This document shows positions 8,384 to 17,744 of a DNA stretch of 48,950 nucleotides, piece by piece; position 1 is the first letter of the stretch, and each line of letters opens with the position of its first letter. Source of the DNA: Paraclostridium benzoelyticum (GTDB lineage Bacteria > Bacillota > Clostridia > Peptostreptococcales > Peptostreptococcaceae); contig NZ_LBBT01000073.1 in NCBI RefSeq assembly GCF_001006285.1, forward strand, positions 1 to 48,950, in the 5' to 3' direction. The notes beneath the pieces were generated by a model. It was given only the letters and a program-made list of their open reading frames with translations. It was not told the DNA's origin and searched no databases. The position numbers were made by a program, and so were the translations under genes.

Positions 8384-9925
8384 CTATATATTGCTACATT
8401 CTTCAAGTTGAACACCATCATTAAGCAATTCAAACTTTAAAGTAACTTTAAACAAATCACCATCAATATCTAGGTCAAGAGATCCGTATTGCATTTCAAC
8501 TAAATTTCTAGCAATTGAAAGCCCAAGTCCACTTCCATTTGTATTTCTTGAAACATCTCCACGAACAAATCTTTCAAGTAGCTCATTAGGTGATATGTTT
8601 AATTTATGATTAGATATATTTTTCATAGATATAAAAACATATCCGTAATTCGTATAAACATCAATATATACTCTTGTATTTTGCAAAGAGTATTTTGTTA
8701 TATTAGTAATCAAGTTATCAAATACCCTGAACATTCTTTTTCCATCTATATTACTAAATACAGGGAAGTCAGGGGTATCAATTATAAAATCAAGATGAGA
8801 AGCTTCAATCTTATCGTCAAGTTCAACAATACTTTGGATTAAAAGTTCTTTTATATCGGTTTTTTCAAAATGAAGTTCTATATCACCACTACTTATCTTA
8901 GACGCTTCGAATATATCCTCGACAAGGGTTTTAAGTTTAGCGGCTTTTTTATCTAGTATATTTATATAAGTTTTAGTTGTTTGTTCATCTAGTTCATTAT
9001 TTTTTAAAATATCTATATAGCTAATAATTGAAGTTAATGGAGTTTTTAAGTCATGACTAACATTTGTTATAAGTTCTGTTTTTGTTCTTTCTCCTTTTAA
9101 TTGACTTTCAAGAGAATTGTTTAATCCATCGCTTATATTATTTACACTTTGTGCAATAGAGGCTAACTCATCATTACCTATAACATCAAGTTCATGTTCT
9201 AAATCACCTTTTTCTATATCTTTAATATTTCGCTCTATATATTCTATATAATCGACTTTTTCTTCAATCTTTTTATAAATATAAGCATAGCATATAAAAC
9301 TAGCAATAGATAAATATATAGCTTTAATTAATGCATATATAGAATGAGCATAAAATAAAATCATTGATACATAAATGAATATAAATTGTATTAAGGCAGT
9401 TACAATAAATATGAACGATATTTTTTTATTTAGAGTATTTTTATTGCTTTTTGAAATGAAGCTATTTACTATTTTAATAGAAATAAATCTAGATTTTATA
9501 GTATCTTTGTTACAACGGACATTAAGAAATATTATATAAACACTCCATAAAATTATAGTGTCACTTATAATTAAGTCAAATGAATACGCGCTAAAGCTAC
9601 TAATGCTTATATACTCTCGTATTACACAAAAAAATAGTAAAATAAGTACTAGAATTTCAATAGGAGCTATTATATTTAAAAGTCTTGCAAATGAATATAG
9701 AAATTTAATATTAGCTTTTCTATTAGTTAAATTAAATATCAAAGAAATTAAGGTCGCTCCCAACATAAAAGCAACTAAACTTTTTTGGCTTAATGCAAAT
9801 TCCCTCATACGATGAGTATATAAGTATGACTCAAATAATGTTGACAAAGATATAGAAAGTATAAATAACGATAAAAACTTTAAAAGTGGATTATTAATAA
9901 GCAATTTTTTCGATTTTGTAACCAA
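8384..9925 (-). CDS. sensor histidine kinase of two-component system 1
   Basis: The 513-residue protein has about six N-terminal membrane helices (residues 10-215) with little extracellular sequence. A HAMP-like linker follows, then the HisKA domain (VSHDLKTPLTSI, phospho-acceptor His291) and a HATPase domain with GSGLGLSIARNLVE. The lack of a large sensor domain suits a kinase that senses within the membrane or through the adjacent ABC exporter. The start is a TTG inside the end of the regulator gene (32-nt overlap); the exact start is uncertain. It is closely related in its catalytic half to the kinase at 43209-45206. Confidence 0.93.
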   Translation of the reverse strand: MVTKSKKLLINNPLLKFLSLFILSISLSTLFESYLYTHRMREFALSQKSLVAFMLGATLISLIFNLTNRKANIKFLYSFARLLNIIAPIEILVLILLFFCVIREYISISSFSAYSFDLIISDTIILWSVYIIFLNVRCNKDTIKSRFISIKIVNSFISKSNKNTLNKKISFIFIVTALIQFIFIYVSMILFYAHSIYALIKAIYLSIASFICYAYIYKKIEEKVDYIEYIERNIKDIEKGDLEHELDVIGNDELASIAQSVNNISDGLNNSLESQLKGERTKTELITNVSHDLKTPLTSIISYIDILKNNELDEQTTKTYINILDKKAAKLKTLVEDIFEASKISSGDIELHFEKTDIKELLIQSIVELDDKIEASHLDFIIDTPDFPVFSNIDGKRMFRVFDNLITNITKYSLQNTRVYIDVYTNYGYVFISMKNISNHKLNISPNELLERFVRGDVSRNTNGSGLGLSIARNLVEMQYGSLDLDIDGDLFKVTLKFELLNDGVQLEECSNI

Positions 9926-10613
9926 TTCCCCACACCACCTTTAAATATTTAGGATCTTTTGAGTTAATTTCTATCTTTTCTCTAATCCTTCTAATATGAA
10001 CAGCTACAGTTTTTTCACAATTATAAGCTATTTCCTCCCACACATGCTCATAAATATCCTTAGAAGAAAAAACAATTCCTTTATTCTCAAGCAAAAACTC
10101 TAAAATTTTAAATTCAATAGGAGTAACCTTAATATTCTCCCCATCTAAAGTAACTACTTTTGTATCTTTATTAAGGCAAAGCCCACCACTATTTAATATT
10201 GAATTATTACAACTAGAAATATGGGTATTTTCACCCATTGTATTTAAGTTTATAAATCTTCTGAGTTGAGATTTAACACGAGCTATAAGTTCTAATGGAT
10301 TAAATGGTTTAGTTATATAATCATCAGCACCCATGTTTAATCCTAAGATTTTATCCATATCTTGATCTTTTGCAGATAAAAGTATTATAGGAATATTGTT
10401 ATTTTCTCTAATTTTAAGAGTAGCCTTAAGTCCGTCCATATTTGGCATCATAACATCCATAATAACTAAATCTATATTACTATCTATTAAATTCTCAATA
10501 GCTTCCAATCCATCATATGCTTTTAAAATATTAAACCCCTCTGGTTTTAGATAAAATTCAATAGCATCAACTATTTCCTTATCATCATCAACTATTAATA
10601 TATTTTCACCCAT
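9894..10613 (-). CDS. OmpR-family response regulator of two-component system 1
   Basis: The 239-residue protein has a receiver domain with phospho-acceptor Asp53 (VIMDVMMPNMDG), acidic residues at 9-11 and the conserved Lys in LLSAKDQD. A winged helix of the OmpR type follows, with the characteristic ending KVVWGIGYKIEK. It is transcribed with the kinase and divergently from the ABC exporter, which is the natural target. The regulator at 42290-42985 is a close paralogue. Confidence 0.95.
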   Translation of the reverse strand: MGENILIVDDDKEIVDAIEFYLKPEGFNILKAYDGLEAIENLIDSNIDLVIMDVMMPNMDGLKATLKIRENNNIPIILLSAKDQDMDKILGLNMGADDYITKPFNPLELIARVKSQLRRFINLNTMGENTHISSCNNSILNSGGLCLNKDTKVVTLDGENIKVTPIEFKILEFLLENKGIVFSSKDIYEHVWEEIAYNCEKTVAVHIRRIREKIEINSKDPKYLKVVWGIGYKIEKIAY

Positions 10614-10672
10614 AAAATCACTCCTTCAGAAGTTATTATAACATAGAGTTTTACGCATTAAATCTATAAACA

Positions 10673-10721
10673 TAAGATTAAATTATTAAGAATTTATTAC
10701 GAAAAGTTGTAATTATTACAA
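10673..10721. promoter_or_regulatory. divergent control region between regulator and ABC exporter
   Basis: The 215-nt gap holds TAAGATTAAAT (10673-10683) and TTAAGAATTTAT (10686-10697), which resemble the TTAAGATTTAT half-sites in front of the paralogous regulator at 42290. It also holds a perfect inverted repeat TTGTAATTATTACAA (10707-10721). These are candidate binding sites for the response regulator; promoters were not resolved. Confidence 0.3.
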
Positions 10722-10828
10722 TTGAATAAAGAAGTTTATACAATGAACCTAAATTACGTTTTTGATAAAAAATTTAATGTAGAATTCTCTTGTAGCGATA
10801 AAGTAGTTTAATAGAAAGGGGAAGAATT

Positions 10829-13417
10829 ATGAAAAAAAAATTAAACTTAGGAGTTCGATATATGAAAGCCTATAAGGCTAGGTCATTTGCAATTATACTA
10901 AGTATCATTTTATCAGTAGGTATGATAGTTGGAGTATTAACTTTAACAAAAACAGAAAAAATGAATGAATTACAAACAATGAAATACAATACGGGAATAT
11001 ATCATACAACATTTAAAGACTTAGATTACAATCAGTTAGAAAAAATTGAAAAGTCTAGTGATGTAGAAAATGTAGGTGCTTTTAATTTTCATGGAATTAC
11101 AACAGATAAAGAAAAACAATCTGTAATAATGTTAAATTGTAATGATGATTATATAATATCAAATTCAAAGCTTGAAAAAGGAAGACTTCCAAAAGAAAAA
11201 AATGAAATAGTAGCTGAAGAATGGGTTTTAAAAAACTTAGGAATACAGCCTGCATTAAACCAAAATATAAAGCTTAATGTTGAAGATATAAACAAGAATG
11301 TAAAAGATGAAGACTTTAAGTTAGTAGGGATTATAAAAGATAGACCTACTGAAAAGCAAGTAGCTAAAATGCAAATGTACTTACCTCTTCAAAAGGGAAG
11401 TGAACATTTAGAAGTTGGAGTAGCTTTTAATGAGAAAATAGATATACAGGATTATTCTTTAGAACTTGCAAAAAAAGCTAATATAAATAAAGACAATATA
11501 GGGACTCAAGAAGACTTGATATCAATTTCAAATGATGCAAACAATATTAGTTTAGACAATATATTAAGTGTATTAGTTATAAGTTTAATATGCGGAATAG
11601 TTATATACAGTATTTTTAATATATCTATGTATAAAAGATTTAGAGAATATGGAGTATTAAGGGCAATAGGAGCTAGAAATTCAAAGGTATTTAAATTGAT
11701 ATTAAATGAGTTAATGACTTTAGGTGTTATAGGTATGCCTATAGGGATTGTAGGAGGATTAGGAGCATCTTTAATAGCTTATAAAAAATCGAGTGAATTA
11801 AAAACAAGTATAGCTTTAGATGGAAAAATTATAAGTTCACATATGGTGTATCCATTATTTGAAATAACACTAGCTATATTATTTATGGTTTTAATATTAC
11901 TTTTAATATCATTTTTTACATATAGAAAGATAAATAAGTTATCTATTATAGACTCTATAAAAGGCAACAGAAAAGAAAATAGCATAAAAAGAAATAGAGT
12001 AAGTGTTAAAGATTTAAGTAAATATATGAAAACATATAAAGCTATATCTTTTAAAAATATATTAAGAAATAAAAAACGATTTATAATGATAGTTTTATCT
12101 ATGAGCATCTGTGGAATTTTATTTATAAACTCTAACTATCGTTTACATTTGTCTCAAGAAGATGATTTTACATCAAATAGAGAACTTTATAATAATTCTG
12201 ATATGAAAATTGATGTTTATGAAAATGAAAATCAAAGAAATGGATTAAGTAAAAAAGATATAAAACAAATTGAAAATATAGATGGGGTAAAAGAAGTAGT
12301 AAAATCTCAAATAATGAATGGAAGAATGGTTATAAATAAAGATGATATAGCTAATGATGGTTATTTTGATTCTATAAATAAATCTATCAGGGGAAGTAAC
12401 CTTTTTAAAGGATATCTTGTAAAAGATAAAATAAATGATGAGTTGATATTAAAACAAAATCTTAGAGGATATGATGAAAAAGCTTTAAAAGAATTAAATA
12501 ATTATTTAGTACAAGGAAACATAGATATTGAAAAAATGAAAAAAGAAGACTTAGCAGTAGTTTATGTTCCTATGGTTACTGAAGAAAAATTTGATGGAGG
12601 GGTAAATTATAATAAGGTTGATAACGGTAAGCCTGTTGCAAATATAAAGATAGGTGATACTGTTAAAGTTAAATTTAGAGAAGATGGAGAAAAGTCTGTA
12701 GAGGCATGTAGATTAGAAGATACTGATGGGAAATACATAGAAAAAGAATTTAAAGTGGGGGCAGTAGTTAGCTATCCATTTATGGCAGAAGATACATACA
12801 CAAGTGATGAGTGTATAGATGTAATAGTAAGTGAAGGTGCATTTTCTAAAGCAACAAATAGTAAAGCTTATCAAGCTATAAATATAAACTTAAAAGAAGG
12901 TGCAAATGACAAAAAGGTTTACGATGAAATACTAAAAACTACTATAAAAGTTAAAGGTGCTATGGCTAGAAATATAATTGAAGAAAAGAGAAATTCTGAT
13001 GCAATGTATGAAAAATCTAGAGTTTTTAATGCTGCTATAGTAGTAGTGCTATTTGTAATTGCAGTTGTGAATGTAGTAAATAATATAAGCCAAAGCATAG
13101 TAGATAGAAATAATGAATTTGGAATGTTAAGAGCAGTGGGACTTAATAATAAAGACTTTAGAAAAATGATAATATTTGAAGGGATTATATATACAGCAAT
13201 ATCTAGTTTAATAATTATATTTGTATCTTTAATTCTAAATAAAACAACATATGACTCGTTTGGAGTATCTAAGTTTGGGATTGAATTTAGTATAAGATAT
13301 ATAGATTATATATCGATAATAGTAATAAATGCATTAATTGGAGTACTTGCAACTTACTTACCTGCTAAAAAATTAGAAAAAGTAAGTGTAGTTGAAATGA
13401 TAAATATAAATGAATAA
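10829..13417 (+). CDS. ABC transporter permease, duplicated FtsX type
   Basis: The 862 residues form two FtsX-like units. Each has one helix, a large outside domain and three more helices: helices near 17-37, 245-266, 290-318 and 341-365, then 416-437, 735-757, 788-810 and 825-850. YKRFREYGVLRAIGARNSKVF and NNEFGMLRAVGLNNKDFRKM are the matching coupling loops of the two halves. This architecture belongs to the MacB/LolE type that moves lipoproteins, peptides or antimicrobials at the membrane. The ATPase follows after 20 nt. It is larger than, and differs from, the BceB bacitracin permeases. Probably controlled by two-component system 1. Confidence 0.92.
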   Translation: MKKKLNLGVRYMKAYKARSFAIILSIILSVGMIVGVLTLTKTEKMNELQTMKYNTGIYHTTFKDLDYNQLEKIEKSSDVENVGAFNFHGITTDKEKQSVIMLNCNDDYIISNSKLEKGRLPKEKNEIVAEEWVLKNLGIQPALNQNIKLNVEDINKNVKDEDFKLVGIIKDRPTEKQVAKMQMYLPLQKGSEHLEVGVAFNEKIDIQDYSLELAKKANINKDNIGTQEDLISISNDANNISLDNILSVLVISLICGIVIYSIFNISMYKRFREYGVLRAIGARNSKVFKLILNELMTLGVIGMPIGIVGGLGASLIAYKKSSELKTSIALDGKIISSHMVYPLFEITLAILFMVLILLLISFFTYRKINKLSIIDSIKGNRKENSIKRNRVSVKDLSKYMKTYKAISFKNILRNKKRFIMIVLSMSICGILFINSNYRLHLSQEDDFTSNRELYNNSDMKIDVYENENQRNGLSKKDIKQIENIDGVKEVVKSQIMNGRMVINKDDIANDGYFDSINKSIRGSNLFKGYLVKDKINDELILKQNLRGYDEKALKELNNYLVQGNIDIEKMKKEDLAVVYVPMVTEEKFDGGVNYNKVDNGKPVANIKIGDTVKVKFREDGEKSVEACRLEDTDGKYIEKEFKVGAVVSYPFMAEDTYTSDECIDVIVSEGAFSKATNSKAYQAININLKEGANDKKVYDEILKTTIKVKGAMARNIIEEKRNSDAMYEKSRVFNAAIVVVLFVIAVVNVVNNISQSIVDRNNEFGMLRAVGLNNKDFRKMIIFEGIIYTAISSLIIIFVSLILNKTTYDSFGVSKFGIEFSIRYIDYISIIVINALIGVLATYLPAKKLEKVSVVEMININE

Positions 13418-13437
13418 GGATATTGGGAGGATTTAAT

Positions 13438-14103
13438 ATGTCAATTTTAGAAACTATAAATTTATCAAAAACTTATGGAAATAAAGAGAGTAAAGTAAAC
13501 GCATTAAATAATGTTAATATAAATATAGAAAAGGGAGAATTTGTTGCAATAATAGGGCCTAGTGGAAGTGGTAAAAGTACACTTCTTCACTTGCTAGGAG
13601 GGCTTGAGAAGATAAGTAGTGGAAGCATAAAAGTAAATGGAAAAGATATTAGTAAGTTAAAAGATATAGAACTAGCAGAATATAGAAGAAAAGAAGTGGG
13701 GTTTGTATTTCAACAATACAATTTAATTCCTGTATTAAATGTAGAGGAAAATATAGAACTTCCATTAATGTTAGGAAACGATGATATAGATGAAATATAC
13801 ATAAGTGAACTAATAGATGTTTTAGGTCTTAAAGATAGAAAAAATCATCTTCCTAGTCAATTATCAGGAGGACAACAACAAAGGGTTGCAATAGGAAGGG
13901 CATTATCAACAAAGCCAAGTATAATTCTTGCAGATGAGCCTACGGGAAATTTAGATAGTAAAACAACAGATGAAGTAATGGAGTTATTAAAAAAATCTAT
14001 AAGAAAGTTTAAGCAAACATTAATAGTTATAACTCATGATATAAATATAGCTAAGAAAGCAGATAGAACAATTAATATAGTAGATGGAACTATAAAAATG
14101 TAA
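13438..14103 (+). CDS. ABC transporter ATP-binding protein
   Basis: This is the motor subunit of the exporter. It shows Walker A GPSGSGKS (residues 40-47), a Q-loop, the signature LSGGQQQR, Walker B IILADEPTGNLDS and the H-loop ITHD, all as in the MacB/LolD class. ATG 13438, placed after GGGAGG at 13426-13431, is the right start (221 residues). An upstream in-frame TTG at 13423 would absorb the ribosome binding site. It is co-transcribed with the permease and ends in a long hairpin terminator. Confidence 0.96.
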   Translation: MSILETINLSKTYGNKESKVNALNNVNINIEKGEFVAIIGPSGSGKSTLLHLLGGLEKISSGSIKVNGKDISKLKDIELAEYRRKEVGFVFQQYNLIPVLNVEENIELPLMLGNDDIDEIYISELIDVLGLKDRKNHLPSQLSGGQQQRVAIGRALSTKPSIILADEPTGNLDSKTTDEVMELLKKSIRKFKQTLIVITHDINIAKKADRTINIVDGTIKM

Positions 14104-14106
14104 ATA

Positions 14107-14177
14107 AAAAGCTGGCTCAAAATTAATAGCAATGAAAGTATAAATTTATCATAAGCTATATATTTGAGACAGCTTTT
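14107..14177. terminator. long-loop bidirectional terminator between ABC operon and cfa
   Basis: AAAAGCTG-G-CTCAAA (14107-14121) pairs with TTTGAG-A-CAGCTTTT (14163-14177) around a 41-nt AT-rich loop. T runs lie at both ends when read outward. It separates the convergent ABC operon and cfa. Confidence 0.7.
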
Positions 14178-14293
14178 ATAGTATGTAATTAATTATAAAT
14201 ATTTATGTTCTTATGTAATATTTAAAAATGTACACATTTCCCACCACAATTGGTTTAAATTATAACAAGAAATTTACTCATTTTTAAGTTTAA

Positions 14294-15481
14294 TTAATCT
14301 TCGTACATATAAGCTCTAGTCATTTTAATGTTGTTGTTAACACCTTTGCTTATTAAAATTTGATGTAAGTCTATTACTCCATTATTGAAGCAAGCAGCAC
14401 AAGAAGTAAGGTATAAATCCCACATTCTCAAAAACTCTTCTCCAAACATTCCTTTTATAGTATCTCTTTCTTTATCAAAGTTTTTATACCACTCAATTAG
14501 AGTTCTTGTATAATGTCTTCTTAAACTTTCTACATCTAAAGTATAGAAATCGTATTTAGGGAACATGTCTATAATTTCGCGTAAAGAAGGAATAACTCCA
14601 CCAGGGAATATATATTTTTTTATCCAAGCATCACCAGGAGATTCTGTAAGACCGCTTATGTAATGTAATAAGAAAAGACCTTTTGGTTTTAAAACACTAT
14701 TAACATTTTTTAAGTATAAATCATAATGTTCACGCCCTACATGTTCAAGCATTCCAACACTAACTATTTTATCAAAAGACATTCCAGAATGTTCAAGATC
14801 TCTATAGTCCATTAATTTAACTTCTAAATAATCCTCAAGACCTTCTTCTTTTATTCTTTCTTGGAATTTTTTGTGTTGTTCTTCACTTAAAGTAATTCCA
14901 GTACCTTTTATTTTATATTTTTTTGCGGCTTCTATAAGAAGATAACCCCATCCACATCCTATATCAAGTAGAGTTTCGCCTTCAGATAATTGTAGTTTCT
15001 TTAATATGTGATGTATTTTATTCATTTGAGCTTCGTAAAGTGTATCAGTTTCGTTTTTGAAATAAGCGCAAGAGTAGCTAAGTGTTTTGTCTAACCAAAG
15101 ACTGTAAAAATTATTACCTAGATTGTAATGATAGCAAACTTCAGATTTTTGTTTCTTTTCATTACCAGCTTTTGAAAATATTTTACCAAGCTTAGCAAAG
15201 TTAGTGTGGAAATGATCTTTTTGACAACCAAATAAAGTATCGAGAGTAAGTAATAGGTCTCCATCAATGGTAATGTCACCACGCATGTAAGCTTCACCTA
15301 GAGTTAATGATGTGCTAGTAAGTAAATCTTTTTTACTTAGTGGATTATTGAAACAAACTTTAAAAGAAGGATTTCCTTCTCCGATTAAAAATTCTTCTCC
15401 ATCCCAAAGCTTAACCTCAAATGGATTAGTATCAAGCTTTGAAAGAAATTCTTTAATAAATATTTTATCTAGATTATTCAT
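14294..15481 (-). CDS. cfa: cyclopropane-fatty-acyl-phospholipid synthase
   Basis: The enzyme transfers a methylene group from S-adenosylmethionine to unsaturated acyl chains of membrane phospholipids, stiffening and protecting the membrane. The 395 residues match the family. CYHYNLGNNFYSLWLD (116-131) and YSCAYF (136-141) are the substrate-side hallmarks, and LLDIGCGWGY (171-180) binds SAM. The start has AGAGGTGAC 6 nt upstream. It stands alone on the minus strand. Confidence 0.96.
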   Translation of the reverse strand: MNNLDKIFIKEFLSKLDTNPFEVKLWDGEEFLIGEGNPSFKVCFNNPLSKKDLLTSTSLTLGEAYMRGDITIDGDLLLTLDTLFGCQKDHFHTNFAKLGKIFSKAGNEKKQKSEVCYHYNLGNNFYSLWLDKTLSYSCAYFKNETDTLYEAQMNKIHHILKKLQLSEGETLLDIGCGWGYLLIEAAKKYKIKGTGITLSEEQHKKFQERIKEEGLEDYLEVKLMDYRDLEHSGMSFDKIVSVGMLEHVGREHYDLYLKNVNSVLKPKGLFLLHYISGLTESPGDAWIKKYIFPGGVIPSLREIIDMFPKYDFYTLDVESLRRHYTRTLIEWYKNFDKERDTIKGMFGEEFLRMWDLYLTSCAACFNNGVIDLHQILISKGVNNNIKMTRAYMYED

Positions 15482-15623
15482 ATTAATGTCACCTCTTTAA
15501 ATTCAATACCCATAAAATTTGATAGTAAACAAAAAAATTTAAATAAAATTTTAAAATACGACTTGACTGTGGAGTAACTACATACTTTATATTATTATGA
15601 GAGAAAGTTTTCAGGAGGTTAAT

Positions 15624-17003
15624 ATGGAAAATTCATTAGCAAAAAGTTTTAAATTTTTATCACTTATAAAGTTCACTATACCATCTATTGTTATGTTGGT
15701 GTTTATATCTTTATATACAATTGTTGATGGAGTATTTGTATCTAGATTTGTAAATACAGATGCATTGTCAGCAGTTAACATAGTATATCCGTTTTTAAAT
15801 ATAGTAATAGCTATTGCGGTAATGTTAGCTACAGGTGGAAGTGCAGTTATAGCTAAAAAATTAGGAGAAAATAAAAGTAGAGAAGCTAAAGAAAACTTTA
15901 CTTTAATTGTATTAATAGGATTTATTTTAGGAATTTTAATATCTTTAATAGGATTTATATTTTCTAATAAAATTTTGAATTTATTAGGATCTACACCTGA
16001 TTTGTATAAGTATTGTATAGACTATTTTTCCGCGCTTCTTATATTTGCTCCCGCATTTATAGTTAACTTATTGTTTCAATATTTAACAATGACAGCAGGA
16101 AAGCCAAAGGTGGGTCTTACTTTGACTGTAATTGGGGGTCTTACTAATATGATTTTAGATTATATATTTATAGTTCCAATGAATATGGGAATATCTGGGG
16201 CAGCTATTGCAACTGGTATGGGGAATTTAATACCAGCAGTACTTGGAACTATATATTTTATGAAAAAGAAATCTATTATTCATTTTGTAAAACCAAGATT
16301 TGATTTAAAAGTAATATTAAAAACGTGTTCTAATGGTTCTTCAGAGATGGTTACAAATCTTTCAACTGGAGTAACTACTATGTTATTTAATTTAGCAATG
16401 ATGAAATTATTAGGAGCAGATGGAGTAGCCGCTATAACTATAGTTTTATATGGCGAATTTTTAATAAATTCTGCATATATAGGATTTTCTTCTGGAGTTG
16501 CGCCAATTATAAGTTATAATTATGGTAATGATAATAAATCAGAACTAAAAAAAATAATTAAGTACAGTATAAGATTTACATTAATGAGTTCAGTTACCTT
16601 ATTTATAATTGCAACATTATTTGCTCCAAATATAGTAGGTATATTCTCGCCTAAAGGAACTGATGTGTTTGATATAGGATATAAAGGCTTTTCTCTTTTC
16701 TCACTAAGCTTTTTATTTACGGGAATAAATATTTTCTCATCAGCTATGTTTACAGCTTTTTCAAATGGAAAAATATCAGCAGCTGTATCATTCTTAAGAA
16801 CATTTGTGTTTATAATATCAGGAATATTAATTTTACCTAGATTTTTAGGGGTAAATGGAGTATGGCTTGCAGTACCAATAGCAGAAGTTTTATCTATGAT
16901 AATTTCTGTGACTTTTATATATAGATATAGAAATGTTTATGGATATGGAAAAGTAACTGAAACTTATAAAGAAAAGTCATATAAAGGTATAAAGGAGTTT
17001 TAG
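15624..17003 (+). CDS. MATE-family efflux protein, operon with a Qnr-like gene
   Basis: The 459-residue protein has about 12 membrane helices and the MatE layout (LYTIVDGVFVSRFVNTDALSA near the N-terminus and GFSSGVAPIISYNYGNDNK in the second half). ATG 15624, placed 6 nt after AGGAGG, is preferred over an in-frame ATG at 15597 that has no ribosome binding site. The stop codon is 2 nt from the start of the pentapeptide-repeat gene, so the two are translated from one message. Export of cationic drugs, possibly quinolones, is inferred from that pairing. Confidence 0.93.
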   Translation: MENSLAKSFKFLSLIKFTIPSIVMLVFISLYTIVDGVFVSRFVNTDALSAVNIVYPFLNIVIAIAVMLATGGSAVIAKKLGENKSREAKENFTLIVLIGFILGILISLIGFIFSNKILNLLGSTPDLYKYCIDYFSALLIFAPAFIVNLLFQYLTMTAGKPKVGLTLTVIGGLTNMILDYIFIVPMNMGISGAAIATGMGNLIPAVLGTIYFMKKKSIIHFVKPRFDLKVILKTCSNGSSEMVTNLSTGVTTMLFNLAMMKLLGADGVAAITIVLYGEFLINSAYIGFSSGVAPIISYNYGNDNKSELKKIIKYSIRFTLMSSVTLFIIATLFAPNIVGIFSPKGTDVFDIGYKGFSLFSLSFLFTGINIFSSAMFTAFSNGKISAAVSFLRTFVFIISGILILPRFLGVNGVWLAVPIAEVLSMIISVTFIYRYRNVYGYGKVTETYKEKSYKGIKEF

Positions 17004-17005
17004 AT

Positions 17006-17644
17006 ATGAAAAATAAAATACAAGAGCCGAAAATAAGCAATAATTTGGGGATAGCAACGAATGTAATTGATGAAATTTTTGAAGAGGAATACTTAGAAAA
17101 TAAAATAATTGAAAATACTACAATATCAGGTATTTATGAAGTTAGGCTTAGTTTGAATTCTTGTATATTTAAAAATGTAGAATTTGAAAGTTGTGATTTT
17201 AGAAAAATTGATATAACTGATGTGATATTTGAAAATTGTAATTTATCGAATATTAATTTTGATGATAGTGGGATTTATCGAACTAAATTTGTAAATTGCA
17301 AGTTAACCGGAACGTTGTTTGAAGATTCGATTTTAAAAGATGTTGAATTTAAAGATTGTTTAGGTAGATATTCTAATTTTTCATTTTCAAAATTTAAGGG
17401 AGTTTTAATTACAGATTCAGATTTTCAAAATGCAGTTTTCCAAGAAGTACAAAATAATAAACTAATATTGAATTCTTCAGATTTAAATAGTTCTATATTT
17501 AGTGGAACTCCATTGAATGGGGTTGATTTTACAACTTCTAGTATAGACGGTTGTGAAGTTAAACTAAATGATCTAAGAGGAGCTACATTTTCGGTTTCAC
17601 AAACTTTAGAGTTAGCTAAACTAATGGGGATAATAATAAAATAG
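17006..17644 (+). CDS. Qnr-like pentapeptide-repeat protein
   Basis: Residues about 40-195 are a run of pentapeptide repeats of the A(D/N)LXX kind (CIFKNVEFESCDFRKIDITD, then VIFENCNLSNINFDDSGIYR). These fold into a right-handed square beta helix that mimics DNA. The length (212) and the C-terminus, LRGATF followed by an ELAKLMGI helix, recall the Qnr/MfpA family that binds DNA gyrase and protects it from fluoroquinolones. The translational link to a MATE exporter fits a drug-protection role. Many pentapeptide proteins have other or unknown roles, so gyrase protection is an inference. The start has AAAGGAG inside the end of the MATE gene. Confidence 0.85.
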   Translation: MKNKIQEPKISNNLGIATNVIDEIFEEEYLENKIIENTTISGIYEVRLSLNSCIFKNVEFESCDFRKIDITDVIFENCNLSNINFDDSGIYRTKFVNCKLTGTLFEDSILKDVEFKDCLGRYSNFSFSKFKGVLITDSDFQNAVFQEVQNNKLILNSSDLNSSIFSGTPLNGVDFTTSSIDGCEVKLNDLRGATFSVSQTLELAKLMGIIIK

Positions 17645-17650
17645 ATAAAA

Positions 17651-17697
17651 CAGACTGGTTATAAATATTTAGTAAACTTAATCAGTCTATTTTTTGT
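17651..17697 (+). terminator. intrinsic terminator of the MATE/pentapeptide operon
   Basis: AGACTGGTTA pairs with TAATCAGTCT (one wobble) around a 17-nt loop, followed by ATTTTTTG. Confidence 0.75.
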
Positions 17698-17723
17698 TAA
17701 TTTGGAAAAGATAGGATTATAAG
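17694..17723 (+). promoter_or_regulatory. possible promoter of the rhodopsin-like gene
   Basis: TTGTTA (17694-17699) and TATAAG (17718-17723) are 18 nt apart, directly after the terminator of the preceding operon. The next gene therefore seems to be transcribed on its own. Confidence 0.35.
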
Positions 17724-17744
17724 TAAAAATGAAAGGATATTAAA

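Noticed and set aside
9558..9815. 85-residue plus-strand frame within the histidine kinase
   Set aside because: It is the mirror of the kinase membrane region. It has no ribosome site, and the kinase frame is clearly coding.
10829..14103. BceAB-type bacitracin exporter
   Set aside because: BceB permeases are about 650 residues with one large loop, and BceS kinases have two helices. Here the permease has two similar FtsX halves with two outside domains, and the kinase has about six helices.
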